64,000 nt of DNA from Oceanobacillus sp. Castelsardo (GTDB taxonomy: Bacteria > Bacillota > Bacilli > Bacillales > Amphibacillaceae): contig NZ_LYCS01000006.1 of assembly GCF_001659985.1 (NCBI RefSeq), forward strand, positions 1-64,000. Reading direction: 5' to 3'. The notes under the pieces were generated by a model. It searched no databases and had not been told where the DNA came from. It saw nothing but the letters and a program-made list of their open reading frames with translations. Positions within the stretch are counted from its first letter, which is position 1, and each line of letters opens with the position of its first letter. Both the position numbers and the translations under genes were made by a program. Below are positions 26,583 to 35,043 of this stretch, one piece after another.

Positions 26583-27290
26583 TTAAACTGTGTTCAGATT
26601 TTTCTTTCCTTTACTAAAAACCTTTTCTAGTTTTAAGAAAAACTGTTCTATTAGAATGGAAAGGATCCAGTAAATAATAGAGAGTCCGATATAAATTTCC
26701 AATGCATGTGAATTATAGTTTCCTGCTATAATAAGATTTGCTTTACCCATAACGTCAATAAGTCCGATAGTGTAGGCGAGAGCTCCTTCCTTCATTAATT
26801 CCAACAAGCTATTTCCGAAATTTGGTAAGGCCACTACAAAAGCCTGTGGGAAAATGATGCGCCAATATGCTTGAGTATTGCTTAATCCTACTGAAACTGC
26901 TGCTTCATATTGTCCCTTATCAATAGATTCATAGGCTGATCGAATGACTTCCGACATGAGCGCACCAAATTGAAGGGTAAAGGTAATGACAACAAAAAAG
27001 GCTGAGCTCATATCGTTAAGATTGATACCAAAGTTCATAGCAATTGCTGGAACACCGTAATAGATTAAAAATAGTAGAACAATAGATGGGGTACATCTTA
27101 AAACGGTTGTATAACCATGGGCAATATTCTGGGCAATCTTATTTTTTCCTAGTTTCATCACTGCTAAAATTAATCCCAGCAAGCTTCCGAATAAGACGGA
27201 GAGACCTGCTATGATAAAGGTTACTTTTAAATAGGGAATGAGCGCTGGGATGGATTCCCAAATATATGCTGCATCAAAATATTTCTCCAT
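26583..27290 (-). CDS. Amino acid ABC transporter permease (first)
   Basis: This 235-residue integral membrane subunit belongs to the HisQ/GlnP family. The ATPase-contacting EAA region is visible in SIDKGQYEAAVSVGLSNTQAYWRIIFPQA. It forms the channel with the second permease. The operon order is binding protein, permease, permease, ATPase, as in the Bacillus tcyJKLMN-type cystine systems. The ATG follows AGAGGTGC, 15 bases after the binding-protein stop. Confidence 0.9.
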   Translation of the reverse strand: MEKYFDAAYIWESIPALIPYLKVTFIIAGLSVLFGSLLGLILAVMKLGKNKIAQNIAHGYTTVLRCTPSIVLLFLIYYGVPAIAMNFGINLNDMSSAFFVVITFTLQFGALMSEVIRSAYESIDKGQYEAAVSVGLSNTQAYWRIIFPQAFVVALPNFGNSLLELMKEGALAYTIGLIDVMGKANLIIAGNYNSHALEIYIGLSIIYWILSILIEQFFLKLEKVFSKGKKNLNTV

Positions 27291-27305
27291 TTTTGCACCT
27301 CTGTT

Positions 27306-28178
27306 TTATCTGTCGACAGATTCAAGTACTTCGAATAAGTCTCTGCCATAAAATTCTTCACTAAGTTCACTTAATTTCTTTTCTTCTTTAAGTTGTTTGA
27401 TTGCTTCATCATATGCTGCTGCAAAATCTACTTCATTTAAATTAAACAATGGCCATGTTTTAATGACATCGAACTCATTGTAAACAACGTCTTCTACCAA
27501 ATTATGGTATGGGCCATCTTCGGCGATAACTTGTTTCTTATAGGGGCCTTCAATAATAACTCCACCATCAACTCGCCCTTCATTCACCCATTGCACTACA
27601 TCAACAGAGAATTGATCTCCTGCATCTAAATCAACCGGATTGTCTGGATTTTTTTGGTTATATTCATCTATTACAGTGTACTGGGCATTATTAGCAGCAA
27701 TAGGAGCTAAAGTCATACCATTGGAAGCAAAGTCTGATAATGATTGGATATGTTCATTTTCCTTCTTCAACACAAGACCAATACTGCTTAAACCAAGAAA
27801 TTCTTCAGGATAGATAAAGTTTTTTGTCCTTTCTTCTGTCCAAAATGCATTTTTAACTCCTACGTGATATTTTCCTTGTTGAACACCGATTAATAGGTCA
27901 TCGCTAGTTGTGCCGATATATTCAAATTCATACTCTGGTAGCAGCTCATCAACCAATTTCATAACTTCCACATCATAACCAGTAGGATTTCCATTATCAT
28001 CCAACCAAGAAATAGGTTTGGAAGACTGGTCATATGCTACTTTCACTGTTCTAACACCTGAATCCATTGAACCGTCCGAATCATCACTAGATGCAGTATC
28101 TGTTCCACCGCAGCCTGTTAAGAAGGTGATTAAAGCAATTCCTGTTAAAATACCTTTTAGAAACTTCCTATTCTTCAT
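27306..28178 (-). CDS. Amino acid ABC transporter substrate-binding lipoprotein
   Basis: This 290-residue periplasm-side (cell-surface) binding protein has a lipoprotein signal ending in ITFLTGCGG, an acidic linker, and a type II SBP_bac_3 domain starting near VRTVKVAYD. It captures the substrate for the permeases downstream. Cystine/S-methylcysteine-type ligands are plausible from the gene neighbourhood, but no ligand-specific residues were recognised. The ATG at 28178 has GAGGAG nine bases upstream; the in-frame extension to 28199 includes this site. Confidence 0.9.
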   Translation of the reverse strand: MKNRKFLKGILTGIALITFLTGCGGTDTASSDDSDGSMDSGVRTVKVAYDQSSKPISWLDDNGNPTGYDVEVMKLVDELLPEYEFEYIGTTSDDLLIGVQQGKYHVGVKNAFWTEERTKNFIYPEEFLGLSSIGLVLKKENEHIQSLSDFASNGMTLAPIAANNAQYTVIDEYNQKNPDNPVDLDAGDQFSVDVVQWVNEGRVDGGVIIEGPYKKQVIAEDGPYHNLVEDVVYNEFDVIKTWPLFNLNEVDFAAAYDEAIKQLKEEKKLSELSEEFYGRDLFEVLESVDR

Positions 28179-28266
28179 CTTTTCATTCTCCTCATCCACT
28201 TTTTATTTAATAAATAAAATTGTACTAATCACATAATTAATACCGTTTTAGTAAGGATTAGGCCGT

Positions 28267-28288
28267 GGGGACGGGTCCCTCGTCCCAA
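28267..28288. repeat. GGGACAGGTCC-type palindromic repeat, copy 3
   Basis: GGGGACGGGTCCCTCGTCCC is a near palindrome in the gap between the ABC operon and the flavoenzyme gene. Confidence 0.6.
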
Positions 28289-28308
28289 TATTGGTCTTTA
28301 ATGTGATT

Positions 28309-28336
28309 GGGGACAAGGGACCTGTCCCTTCGTCCC
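28309..28336. repeat. GGGACAGGTCC-type palindromic repeat, copy 4
   Basis: GGGGACAAGGGACCTGTCCC followed by TTCGTCCC. Its last base touches the reverse-strand stop codon of the flavoenzyme gene (28336-28338), just as copy 1 touches the ptsG stop. Confidence 0.6.
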
Positions 28337-29487
28337 TAAAGCTCAGCAATAGATTTGCCTGCTAATTGCATGATGGTCATATCATCCATTGGTGGGTTAT
28401 GAAGCCCTGCTCGAACATCACGGTAGTAGAGTTGAAGATTACTTTTCTCTGAAAGACTTCTCGCACCTACAATTCTCATAGCCAAATCGACTACGTCCAC
28501 GGCCTTGTTTACTACGGATAACTTCACTGCACCAAGTTCTGGTCCCATTGTTGATTTTGTTTCTTCATTGCTTTGATCCCATTTCTTAGCAATCGAGTAT
28601 AGAAAATGCTTCGATTCCAATATACCTAGTTCTATTTCCCCTAGTTTTTGTTTGACATTTGGTAATTCTGAAATAGTTCCTTTAATACTGTTTGGTGAGT
28701 AAGTAGTTGCAAATTCTAATGCTGCCTTTTGTGCAGCTTGTGCAATCCCTAAATAGCATGCAGGAATGTGTAAAAGCCAACCGGCTGGAGTTTTTTTACC
28801 TGGTGTCATGATTTCAACAAGATCGTCTTTTTCTATATAAACATCTTCTAATACAAGATCATGGCTTCCAGTTCCACGCATTGCAATGGAATCCCATGTT
28901 TCATCCACACTTACTCCATTTCTATCACGTTTTATTAAGAAATTACCAACATTATCTGTGCCGTCTATAGAAGCACTAACAATAAAATAACTAAGAATGG
29001 GGGATAGCGTTGTGAACGTTTTTCTTCCGTTTATAATCCATCCGGTATCTACTTCTTTAGCAAACGTTTCTGGTTTACCTCCACGGGTAGGACTTCCCGT
29101 CGCTGGTTCAGATGCTGCACTATTCAGTAATGCCCCTGTTCTAACGACATCACGAATAACAGATTCGTATTTTTCTTTTTTCCAGTTCTTTTTTTCCCCA
29201 AGTTGTTTCATAAGTCCCATATGCCATCCAATAGAAAGGGCAGTTGATCCATCTGCTTTTCCAATCACCTCTTGATAACGAAGCATTTCGTAAAGAGATA
29301 TTCCTAATCCGCCATATTCCTCTGGTACAGCTAATGCGGGGTATCCAATTGCTTTTAATTCCTTAAAGTTTTCAAAAGGGAATGTTCCGTTTTTATCATG
29401 GCCTGTAGCCCGTTCGGTAAAAGGTTTTACTGTTTTTGTTAAAAGTTCAATCCGTTCCTCCATTGTATTTAGTTCTAATAAATTCAT
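28336..29487 (-). CDS. Acyl-CoA-dehydrogenase-fold flavoprotein, probable sulfur monooxygenase (YdbM/SfnB-like)
   Basis: This 383-residue protein has the acyl-CoA dehydrogenase fold (GYPALAVPEEYGGLGISL; LLNSAASEPATGSPTRGGKPETFAK; SIAMRGTGSHDLVLEDVYI). The usual catalytic-base segment (EGTSQ type) is absent; the C-terminus instead reads YYRDVRAGLHNPPMDD, as in FMNH2-dependent monooxygenases of the DszC/SfnB group and in B. subtilis YdbM, which is known to be under the cysteine regulator CymR. It lies beside two flavin reductases and a sulfur-type ABC transporter. A role in oxidative cleavage of an organosulfur compound is therefore likely, but the substrate is unknown. ATG at 29487 follows GGAGGG. 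Confidence 0.8.
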   Translation of the reverse strand: MNLLELNTMEERIELLTKTVKPFTERATGHDKNGTFPFENFKELKAIGYPALAVPEEYGGLGISLYEMLRYQEVIGKADGSTALSIGWHMGLMKQLGEKKNWKKEKYESVIRDVVRTGALLNSAASEPATGSPTRGGKPETFAKEVDTGWIINGRKTFTTLSPILSYFIVSASIDGTDNVGNFLIKRDRNGVSVDETWDSIAMRGTGSHDLVLEDVYIEKDDLVEIMTPGKKTPAGWLLHIPACYLGIAQAAQKAALEFATTYSPNSIKGTISELPNVKQKLGEIELGILESKHFLYSIAKKWDQSNEETKSTMGPELGAVKLSVVNKAVDVVDLAMRIVGARSLSEKSNLQLYYRDVRAGLHNPPMDDMTIMQLAGKSIAEL

Positions 29488-29721
29488 TTGTATTCCCTCC
29501 AATGGTAATATAGTAAATCTAATGAGAATAATAAGAATTATTGCATTAGTAATTAAAAACTTCAATAGTACTTTTTAATCATTAACCATAGTTTATAACT
29601 CGGAATAGTATGTTATGTGATATGATACTATATATGCAATAGGTTTGTATAGTGGGAATATTATAAATGTTTTTATATAATAAAAGTAATTAACAAGAGG
29701 AAAGTGGAGGGGTATTTATTT

Positions 29722-30186
29722 ATGGATGACAATCAATTTCGAAATACAATGGGGAAGTTTGCAACAGGGGTTACAGTGGTTTTAACCGGTGTGAATGGGG
29801 AAGTTCATGGAATGACAGTAAACGCTTTTATGTCCGTTTCTTTAAATCCAAAATTAGTAACCATTTCAATTGGAGAGAATGCTCGTTTTTTAAATAAAAT
29901 TAAAAGTAGTAAAGTATTCTCGGTTAATATATTAGCTTCTGATCAAGAAGAATATTCAAGAGTCTTTTCAGGAAAATTGAAAGATGATTTTCAAATAGAA
30001 TTTGACTATCTAGACGAAAAACCAGTCTTACCAGGGGCTTTAGCACAAATAACGTGTGAAGTCGTTGCAGAGCATGCAGAAGGGGATCACATCCTCTTTA
30101 TAGGAAAAGTGACTGACATTCATGTGGAAGAAAAGACCCCGCTTATTTTCTACGGTGGGAAATATCATTCTTTAGCTGATAAGTAA
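29722..30186 (+). CDS. Flavin reductase, second copy
   Basis: This 154-residue flavin reductase is similar along its whole length to the phenol hydroxylase reductase at 15049-15531 (shared MGKFATGV, HGMT-NAFMSVSL-PKL, SIGENA, GDH-LFIGKV). It is divergent from the flavoenzyme gene at 28336-29487, for which it would supply reduced flavin. ATG at 29722 lies seven bases after GGAGGGG. Which oxygenase it serves is inferred from proximity. Confidence 0.88.
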   Translation: MDDNQFRNTMGKFATGVTVVLTGVNGEVHGMTVNAFMSVSLNPKLVTISIGENARFLNKIKSSKVFSVNILASDQEEYSRVFSGKLKDDFQIEFDYLDEKPVLPGALAQITCEVVAEHAEGDHILFIGKVTDIHVEEKTPLIFYGGKYHSLADK

Positions 30187-30295
30187 TAAACGGTCAACCA
30201 TCATTTTTAATCAATTTAGTTGACAGAAAAAAATAATTTAGATATACATGTAGATATTAAATATACCAATAATTGGAAAAGTAGGGGATGTAATA

Positions 30296-30838
30296 GTGAA
30301 CATTGTCGCACTCGTTGGGAGTATTAGAAAAGAGTCTTACAACATGCAAGTCGCAAAAATGATGCAAAAACGCTATAAAGATAAGATGAATATAAAGATT
30401 GCAGATATTCGTTCTTTACCTCATTTTGATCAAGACGAAGAATTAGATCCGCCACCCGTCGTGAAAGACTTTAAACAAGAAATTTTAGCTGCTGATGGGA
30501 TTATTATTGTAACTCCAGAATATAATTGGTCTGTACCAGGAGTTTTAAAAAATGCTCTCGATTGGACCTCTCGTGGGGAAAGGGTGTTTATTGGGAAACC
30601 GGTCATGCCGTTAGGGGCTAGCATGGGAATGATTGGTACGCTTCGTGCCCAAGCACATTTACGCCAAATTTTATCTGCACCTGGAATTCAGGCAAAAGTT
30701 CTTTCACCAGGTGGAAATGAAGTTCTTATTAATTTTGTTCAACAGAAAATAGATAAAAATGGCCAGTTAGATGAAGCGACATTAACATTTTTAGATAGTG
30801 TTGTTGAGAAGTTCGTTGATTTAGTCAGACTTAAATAA
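30296..30838 (+). CDS. NADPH-dependent FMN reductase
   Basis: This 180-residue flavodoxin-like reductase has LVGSIRKESYNMQVAKMM near the start and the FMN-site motif TPEYNWSVPGVLKNALDW. Relatives include SsuE-type FMN reductases that feed sulfonate monooxygenases, as well as azo/chromate reductases. The position next to a flavin reductase and the putative sulfur monooxygenase favours a flavin-supply role. GTG at 30296 follows AGGGGATG. Confidence 0.87.
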   Translation: MNIVALVGSIRKESYNMQVAKMMQKRYKDKMNIKIADIRSLPHFDQDEELDPPPVVKDFKQEILAADGIIIVTPEYNWSVPGVLKNALDWTSRGERVFIGKPVMPLGASMGMIGTLRAQAHLRQILSAPGIQAKVLSPGGNEVLINFVQQKIDKNGQLDEATLTFLDSVVEKFVDLVRLK

Positions 30839-30906
30839 TTGAAACTATCAAGTTCGGAACAATCTTCCCAGGGCACTGATTACGCGCTCTATCGTAAGGA
30901 TGATTT

Positions 30907-30962
30907 GCATAAGTGAAAATTTGGCATTCGCCTATCCTGCATGTGAATGCCAAGTTTTCCGA
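30907..30962. repeat. CCAAGTTTTC hairpin repeat, copy 3
   Basis: GCATAAGTGAAAATTTGGCA to CCAAGTTTTCCGA, with GGCATTC pairing GAATGCC. It lies between converging genes and may act as a terminator there. Confidence 0.7.
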
Positions 30963-30978
30963 TATTGTGCAGTGCTAT

Positions 30979-31305
30979 TTAATCCAAATGTTCTACTAAA
31001 TACTTTTTATCTTCTTTAGATAAAGATTGTCCATTAATTTTCAAATCCTCAAGCAGTACTTTTCCATCTATAATAGCCTTTTCCAATAGAATACATGGAA
31101 TTTCTCGCTTTATTAATTTCCCTTCTAAATCATAAAATGAGTAACCTTCTTTTTCATCATGAATAAATGAATTGATTTTCATATTTGGCGTAATGAATAA
31201 CGTTAATTTTTCATTTTCATTCCACATCATTTTAACCATTATTTTTTTCTTTGTTTTCTTTTCAATTAATGCTTTCAATGTTGTTACTGAAGTTGTTTCT
31301 ACCAT
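30979..31305 (-). CDS. Conserved-looking hypothetical protein, 108 aa
   Basis: I do not recognise this protein. It is a soluble, lysine-rich 108-residue product (MVETTSVTTLKALIEKKTKK) without membrane segments or cysteine motifs other than a single cysteine. A good ribosome binding site (TTTGGAGG) and correct spacing support it as a real gene. It is transcribed away from the ATP-sulfurylase-like gene, sharing the 135-base gap between them. Confidence 0.65.
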   Translation of the reverse strand: MVETTSVTTLKALIEKKTKKKIMVKMMWNENEKLTLFITPNMKINSFIHDEKEGYSFYDLEGKLIKREIPCILLEKAIIDGKVLLEDLKINGQSLSKEDKKYLVEHLD

Positions 31306-31440
31306 TATAAACCTCCAAAGTAGGACGAATCTATCTTAATTGTTAAGTAATAAATAAAACTAAGAACTTGTCCATTAGCTCCCATTTTTAGAATATAACA
31401 GTTTTTGTTTGAATATACAAAATAGTAGGGAGGGGATATA

Positions 31441-33144
31441 ATGTCTGAAATAAATTTTGCAAGTTTTCCTCAAAAGCCTCATGGTGGAAAATTAGTAAAT
31501 GGTGTTTTAATAGGGAAAGAACAAGAGCAGGCTATGGAGAAAGCACAGAAACTGCCAATGATTATGGTGGACTTGGAGGCAGTTATTACATTAGAAATGA
31601 TTGCAACTGGTGTCTTATCTCCAAACGAGGGATTCATGGTTGAGGAGGATTACATTTCAGTCCTCACAAAAGGTCGTTTAAAAAATGGGGTTGTTTGGCC
31701 AGTTCCTTTAAGCTTTGCCCCAATTGGAGATCGGAATAAAGAAGTAATCAAAACGTTATCCGTTGGAGATGAAGTAGCGTTGGCAGATGAAACAAAGGAA
31801 CCCGTCGCCATTCTTAAATTAGATGATATTTTTCATTATGACAGGGATTTTCGGGCTACACATCTATTCGGTACGAAAGATCGGAACCACCCGGGTGTTG
31901 ATTCTATTTATAGAAGGATGGGAGATACGGCTTTAGGTGGGCCGATTCAATTACTTAGAAGAGTACATTGGGGCCCATTTGAAAATCTTAGAATGGAACC
32001 AAAAGATACGTGGAAATTGTTTTATGAAGATAAAGAATTTCGTTCAGTCGGTGGATTTATAACTGGAGCAAATCCACTGCATCGAGGCCATGAATATATT
32101 CATAGAAATGCACTTGAAGAATTAGATGGTTTATTTGTTCAGCCTTTAGTAGAAATGGCAAAACGTGAGTACACAAGGCATGAGTTTCGTATGTTATCCT
32201 ATCGTAGTGTATTAGATACTTATTATCCAAAAGAGAGAACCATGCTTGCCCCGTTACGTGTTACGTATATTTTCGCCGGTCCCCGTGAAGCGGTACTTCA
32301 TGCGTTAATCATGAAAAATTATGGATGTACGCATGCGCTAATTGGTCGGGATCATGCTGGTATTGGTGATTTTTATGATAAATATGCGAGTCATTCCATC
32401 TTTGATGAATTCACTGCTGATGAATTAGGAATAGATATTCGATTGTTCCATGAAGTGTTTTATTGTACCCGTTGTGATAACCCGGCAACCGATCTTACTT
32501 GTCCACATGGTAAACAGTATCGGATAAATATTTCTGGAACTGGAATTAGGGAGTTGCTGCGTTATGGAGTACTTCCACCAAAGGAGATCGTTCGTCCAGA
32601 ATCAGCTCGAATTGCAATGCAAGGGGTGCAACCTAAAGGGGTGGACGAGAACAATCAGGCGATTAATCCAGTCGGAAAAACAATTAAAAGCATTTTCCCT
32701 TATTATTTAGAATCATCACGGATTGGTGGGCCGAAGAGAAGAAATCCACTTCAAGTAGAAGAATTAACGATTGAAGATTTGGAAAATGCGATTCGCGATG
32801 TTCGTTCCAATGCAGATCAAGTGTATAAAGGAATTTTTGATGAATTTAGTTATGTAACCGATACATTACGTTCCACTCAAGATGATTGGGTTTCAGAAGC
32901 TCGCGAGTCTATCCATAAGCAACAGGAAATGGTTGTGGAATATTTGGAAGAAAAGGTCAATAAAGCACCAGAGGAAGCATCAGATGAATTTATGTATCAA
33001 GATAGGGGAGAAGCACAGCAAGAACTAGAAGTAGCACAGAAAATTTTTGATGATATTCCAGCTGCATTACGTGAAAAAGATTTAGAGTACCGGGTTTGGA
33101 ATCCGCTGCCGTATAAGCGTTATCGTGGTAGTGATGAGAAATAG
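31441..33144 (+). CDS. sat: ATP-sulfurylase-like protein with C-terminal extension
   Basis: This 567-residue protein is related throughout its first 400 residues to sulfate adenylyltransferase, which activates sulfate with ATP: an N-terminal PUA-like part (LEAVITLEMIATGVLSPNEGFM), PLHRGHEYIHR, GRDHAGIGDFY, a zinc-type CTRCDNP...TCPHG, and SGTGIRELLRYGVLPPKEIVRPE. Two things are odd. The sulfate-binding loop, QTRN in known enzymes, reads TGAN (residues 208-211), losing the key arginine. About 170 extra charged, helix-rich residues follow, where Bacillus Sat proteins end near 380. No cysH or cysC lies nearby. It may be a divergent sulfurylase or a related nucleotidyltransferase. Confidence 0.75.
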   Translation: MSEINFASFPQKPHGGKLVNGVLIGKEQEQAMEKAQKLPMIMVDLEAVITLEMIATGVLSPNEGFMVEEDYISVLTKGRLKNGVVWPVPLSFAPIGDRNKEVIKTLSVGDEVALADETKEPVAILKLDDIFHYDRDFRATHLFGTKDRNHPGVDSIYRRMGDTALGGPIQLLRRVHWGPFENLRMEPKDTWKLFYEDKEFRSVGGFITGANPLHRGHEYIHRNALEELDGLFVQPLVEMAKREYTRHEFRMLSYRSVLDTYYPKERTMLAPLRVTYIFAGPREAVLHALIMKNYGCTHALIGRDHAGIGDFYDKYASHSIFDEFTADELGIDIRLFHEVFYCTRCDNPATDLTCPHGKQYRINISGTGIRELLRYGVLPPKEIVRPESARIAMQGVQPKGVDENNQAINPVGKTIKSIFPYYLESSRIGGPKRRNPLQVEELTIEDLENAIRDVRSNADQVYKGIFDEFSYVTDTLRSTQDDWVSEARESIHKQQEMVVEYLEEKVNKAPEEASDEFMYQDRGEAQQELEVAQKIFDDIPAALREKDLEYRVWNPLPYKRYRGSDEK

Positions 33145-33156
33145 AGAATAGAATGA

Positions 33157-33200
33157 ATGCATAGTTTATGGGGCAAGTTGCTCAAAACTATGCATCTTTT
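33157..33200 (+). terminator. Terminator after the sulfurylase-like gene
   Basis: ATGCATAGTTT (33157-33167) pairs with AAACTATGCAT (33185-33195), followed by CTTTT. Confidence 0.8.
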
Positions 33201-33354
33201 GTTGATAGCATCTTTTACTGCTGTAAGGCCTACCATCTGTCATGGGATTACCTCTCAGACCATGTTTATAAATCCTTTTATATCTTGGTGTATAACAGCC
33301 TACTAGATTAGCACATCATTTTTGTTATAATAAAAATAATATAAACTTAGTTTG

Positions 33355-34833
33355 ATGGATGGAGTGATTTTTATCTATAAACTATTAATCTCTGATCGTG
33401 ATAGGGATGAATTACAAGGCGTCCATTGGTTGCTTTCAAAATATTCTTTTCCAATAGAAAGGGTAAGACTGAAAGAACGAATATCAGATGTATTAACAAC
33501 ATTAGAAAATGAACTTCCAGATATTTTAATCATTGAATTAGATATGATACCTGAAAATAAGTGGGAGGTAGTTAAATCATTTATTCATCGATACTCTAAA
33601 CAAGTTATTGCAATAACCGCGGAAGCTACTTTTGAGAGAGCGATGCAAGCAATGTCTATAAAAGCAGTTGACTTATGGGTGAAACCATTATCACCATCCC
33701 GTGTCAAATTTTCCATTCAACAAGCGATTCGTAATCTGTTAGATGTTGACAAACAAGAAACGGAAATAAAGGTGGAGCATGTTATTCGATATGAAGCAAT
33801 ATTTATTGATGATCACGTTCCTTTCCCATACCCGGTTTATTTATTAGAAGCGGAGTATCATGATACCTTGAATGATTTACGTTCCTTTATAGATAAATTT
33901 GATTTTGATTATAAGCCATCAGTATTCTCTACAATGGACCATATTATTTTAGTGTTTGATCATGATTTTCCAAATCCAATTAAACTAGCACAGCGATTCT
34001 TTCGGGAATGGGGATTGATTGGGAAAAGTTCAATTGCAATTATTGTCCACTCAGGAGGCAGGGAATCTTTAAATCATATTTATATGAAACTACTACGGAT
34101 GATGGAAACAACATTTTTTACAGGATATAAACAAGTATTACACTCAGAGCAAATTCAGGAATGGACAGATATTGACCCTTTTTTAACTGTGGAAGAACAA
34201 AGAAATTGGATATATATGCTGGATACAGGCCAGGTAGATAAATTGAAAACATGGTTATATGAGGAGTTTTTTAACATGGAACCCCCATATCCCGAGCCAG
34301 GTTTACTTCGTACACGTCTAACTAGTATTTTAGCACAAGTACGACGGTTTATGTTTCGAAAGGGATTAAAAAGTAGTGAATGTGAAGATTATTATAAAAA
34401 AATATTTGAAAGAATTTTATATAGTCCTGTACTTTATCGTATTGTTCAAGAGCTAATTTTGTTTATAAATTATGTATTTCATATGGCAAAAGACGGAAAT
34501 TTGTATGAAAAGGTTAATGTGACGGAAACAGCAATTACTTTTATGGAAAATAAATATATGGATTCAAAACTATCATTAACTGAGGTGGCAAAGCATGTGA
34601 ATCGAAGCCCATCTTACCTAAGCCATTTACTTACTAAAAAATATAACCAATCTTTTCGTGAAATGTTAATTCATTTACGAATTCAAAAAGCAAAAGAAAT
34701 GCTTGGAACAACGGATGAATCCATTTATAATATTGCAAACTCAGTTGGTTTTCATAATCCAAACTATTTTAGCCGTGTATTTAAACTACATACAGGAAAG
34801 ACTCCGCGAGATTGGAGATTAAGAGGATTTTAG
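33355..34833 (+). CDS. AraC-family regulator with degenerate receiver domain
   Basis: This protein of about 493 residues combines an N-terminal receiver-like domain (1-120), a middle sensor-like region and a C-terminal AraC double helix-turn-helix (LTEVAKHVNRSPSYLSHLLTKKYNQSFREML...GFHNPNYFSRVFKLHTGKTPRDWR). The phospho-acceptor aspartate position is glutamate (PDILIIE, E61); the lysine (WVKPLSP) and threonine (ITA) positions are kept. It may therefore be active without phosphorylation. It lies directly before the hut genes and is a candidate regulator of them. No histidine kinase gene is nearby. The start is uncertain: ATG 33355, TTG 33352 or GTG 33364. Confidence 0.8.
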   Translation: MDGVIFIYKLLISDRDRDELQGVHWLLSKYSFPIERVRLKERISDVLTTLENELPDILIIELDMIPENKWEVVKSFIHRYSKQVIAITAEATFERAMQAMSIKAVDLWVKPLSPSRVKFSIQQAIRNLLDVDKQETEIKVEHVIRYEAIFIDDHVPFPYPVYLLEAEYHDTLNDLRSFIDKFDFDYKPSVFSTMDHIILVFDHDFPNPIKLAQRFFREWGLIGKSSIAIIVHSGGRESLNHIYMKLLRMMETTFFTGYKQVLHSEQIQEWTDIDPFLTVEEQRNWIYMLDTGQVDKLKTWLYEEFFNMEPPYPEPGLLRTRLTSILAQVRRFMFRKGLKSSECEDYYKKIFERILYSPVLYRIVQELILFINYVFHMAKDGNLYEKVNVTETAITFMENKYMDSKLSLTEVAKHVNRSPSYLSHLLTKKYNQSFREMLIHLRIQKAKEMLGTTDESIYNIANSVGFHNPNYFSRVFKLHTGKTPRDWRLRGF

Positions 34834-35043
34834 AAATTCGAAATTCAAACTTTATAATCATATATTTTTTTCATTATCTATATATTGTGCTATAAAATGA
34901 GAGCGTTTTTAATAAAATACGTTCTTTTATCAACAATATTTATAGATTATCGTAAGTTGGTTACCTACTATCTCATATTCTTTGTTGTTAAAATTAGAAT
35001 AATCGGTAAAAAGTGAATGTTGAAGTAATAGGGAGGGATTACC

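Noticed and set aside
31306-31440. SAM (S-box) riboswitch or T-box before the sulfurylase-like gene
   Set aside because: No S-box or T-box conserved elements or terminator were found in this 135-base gap.
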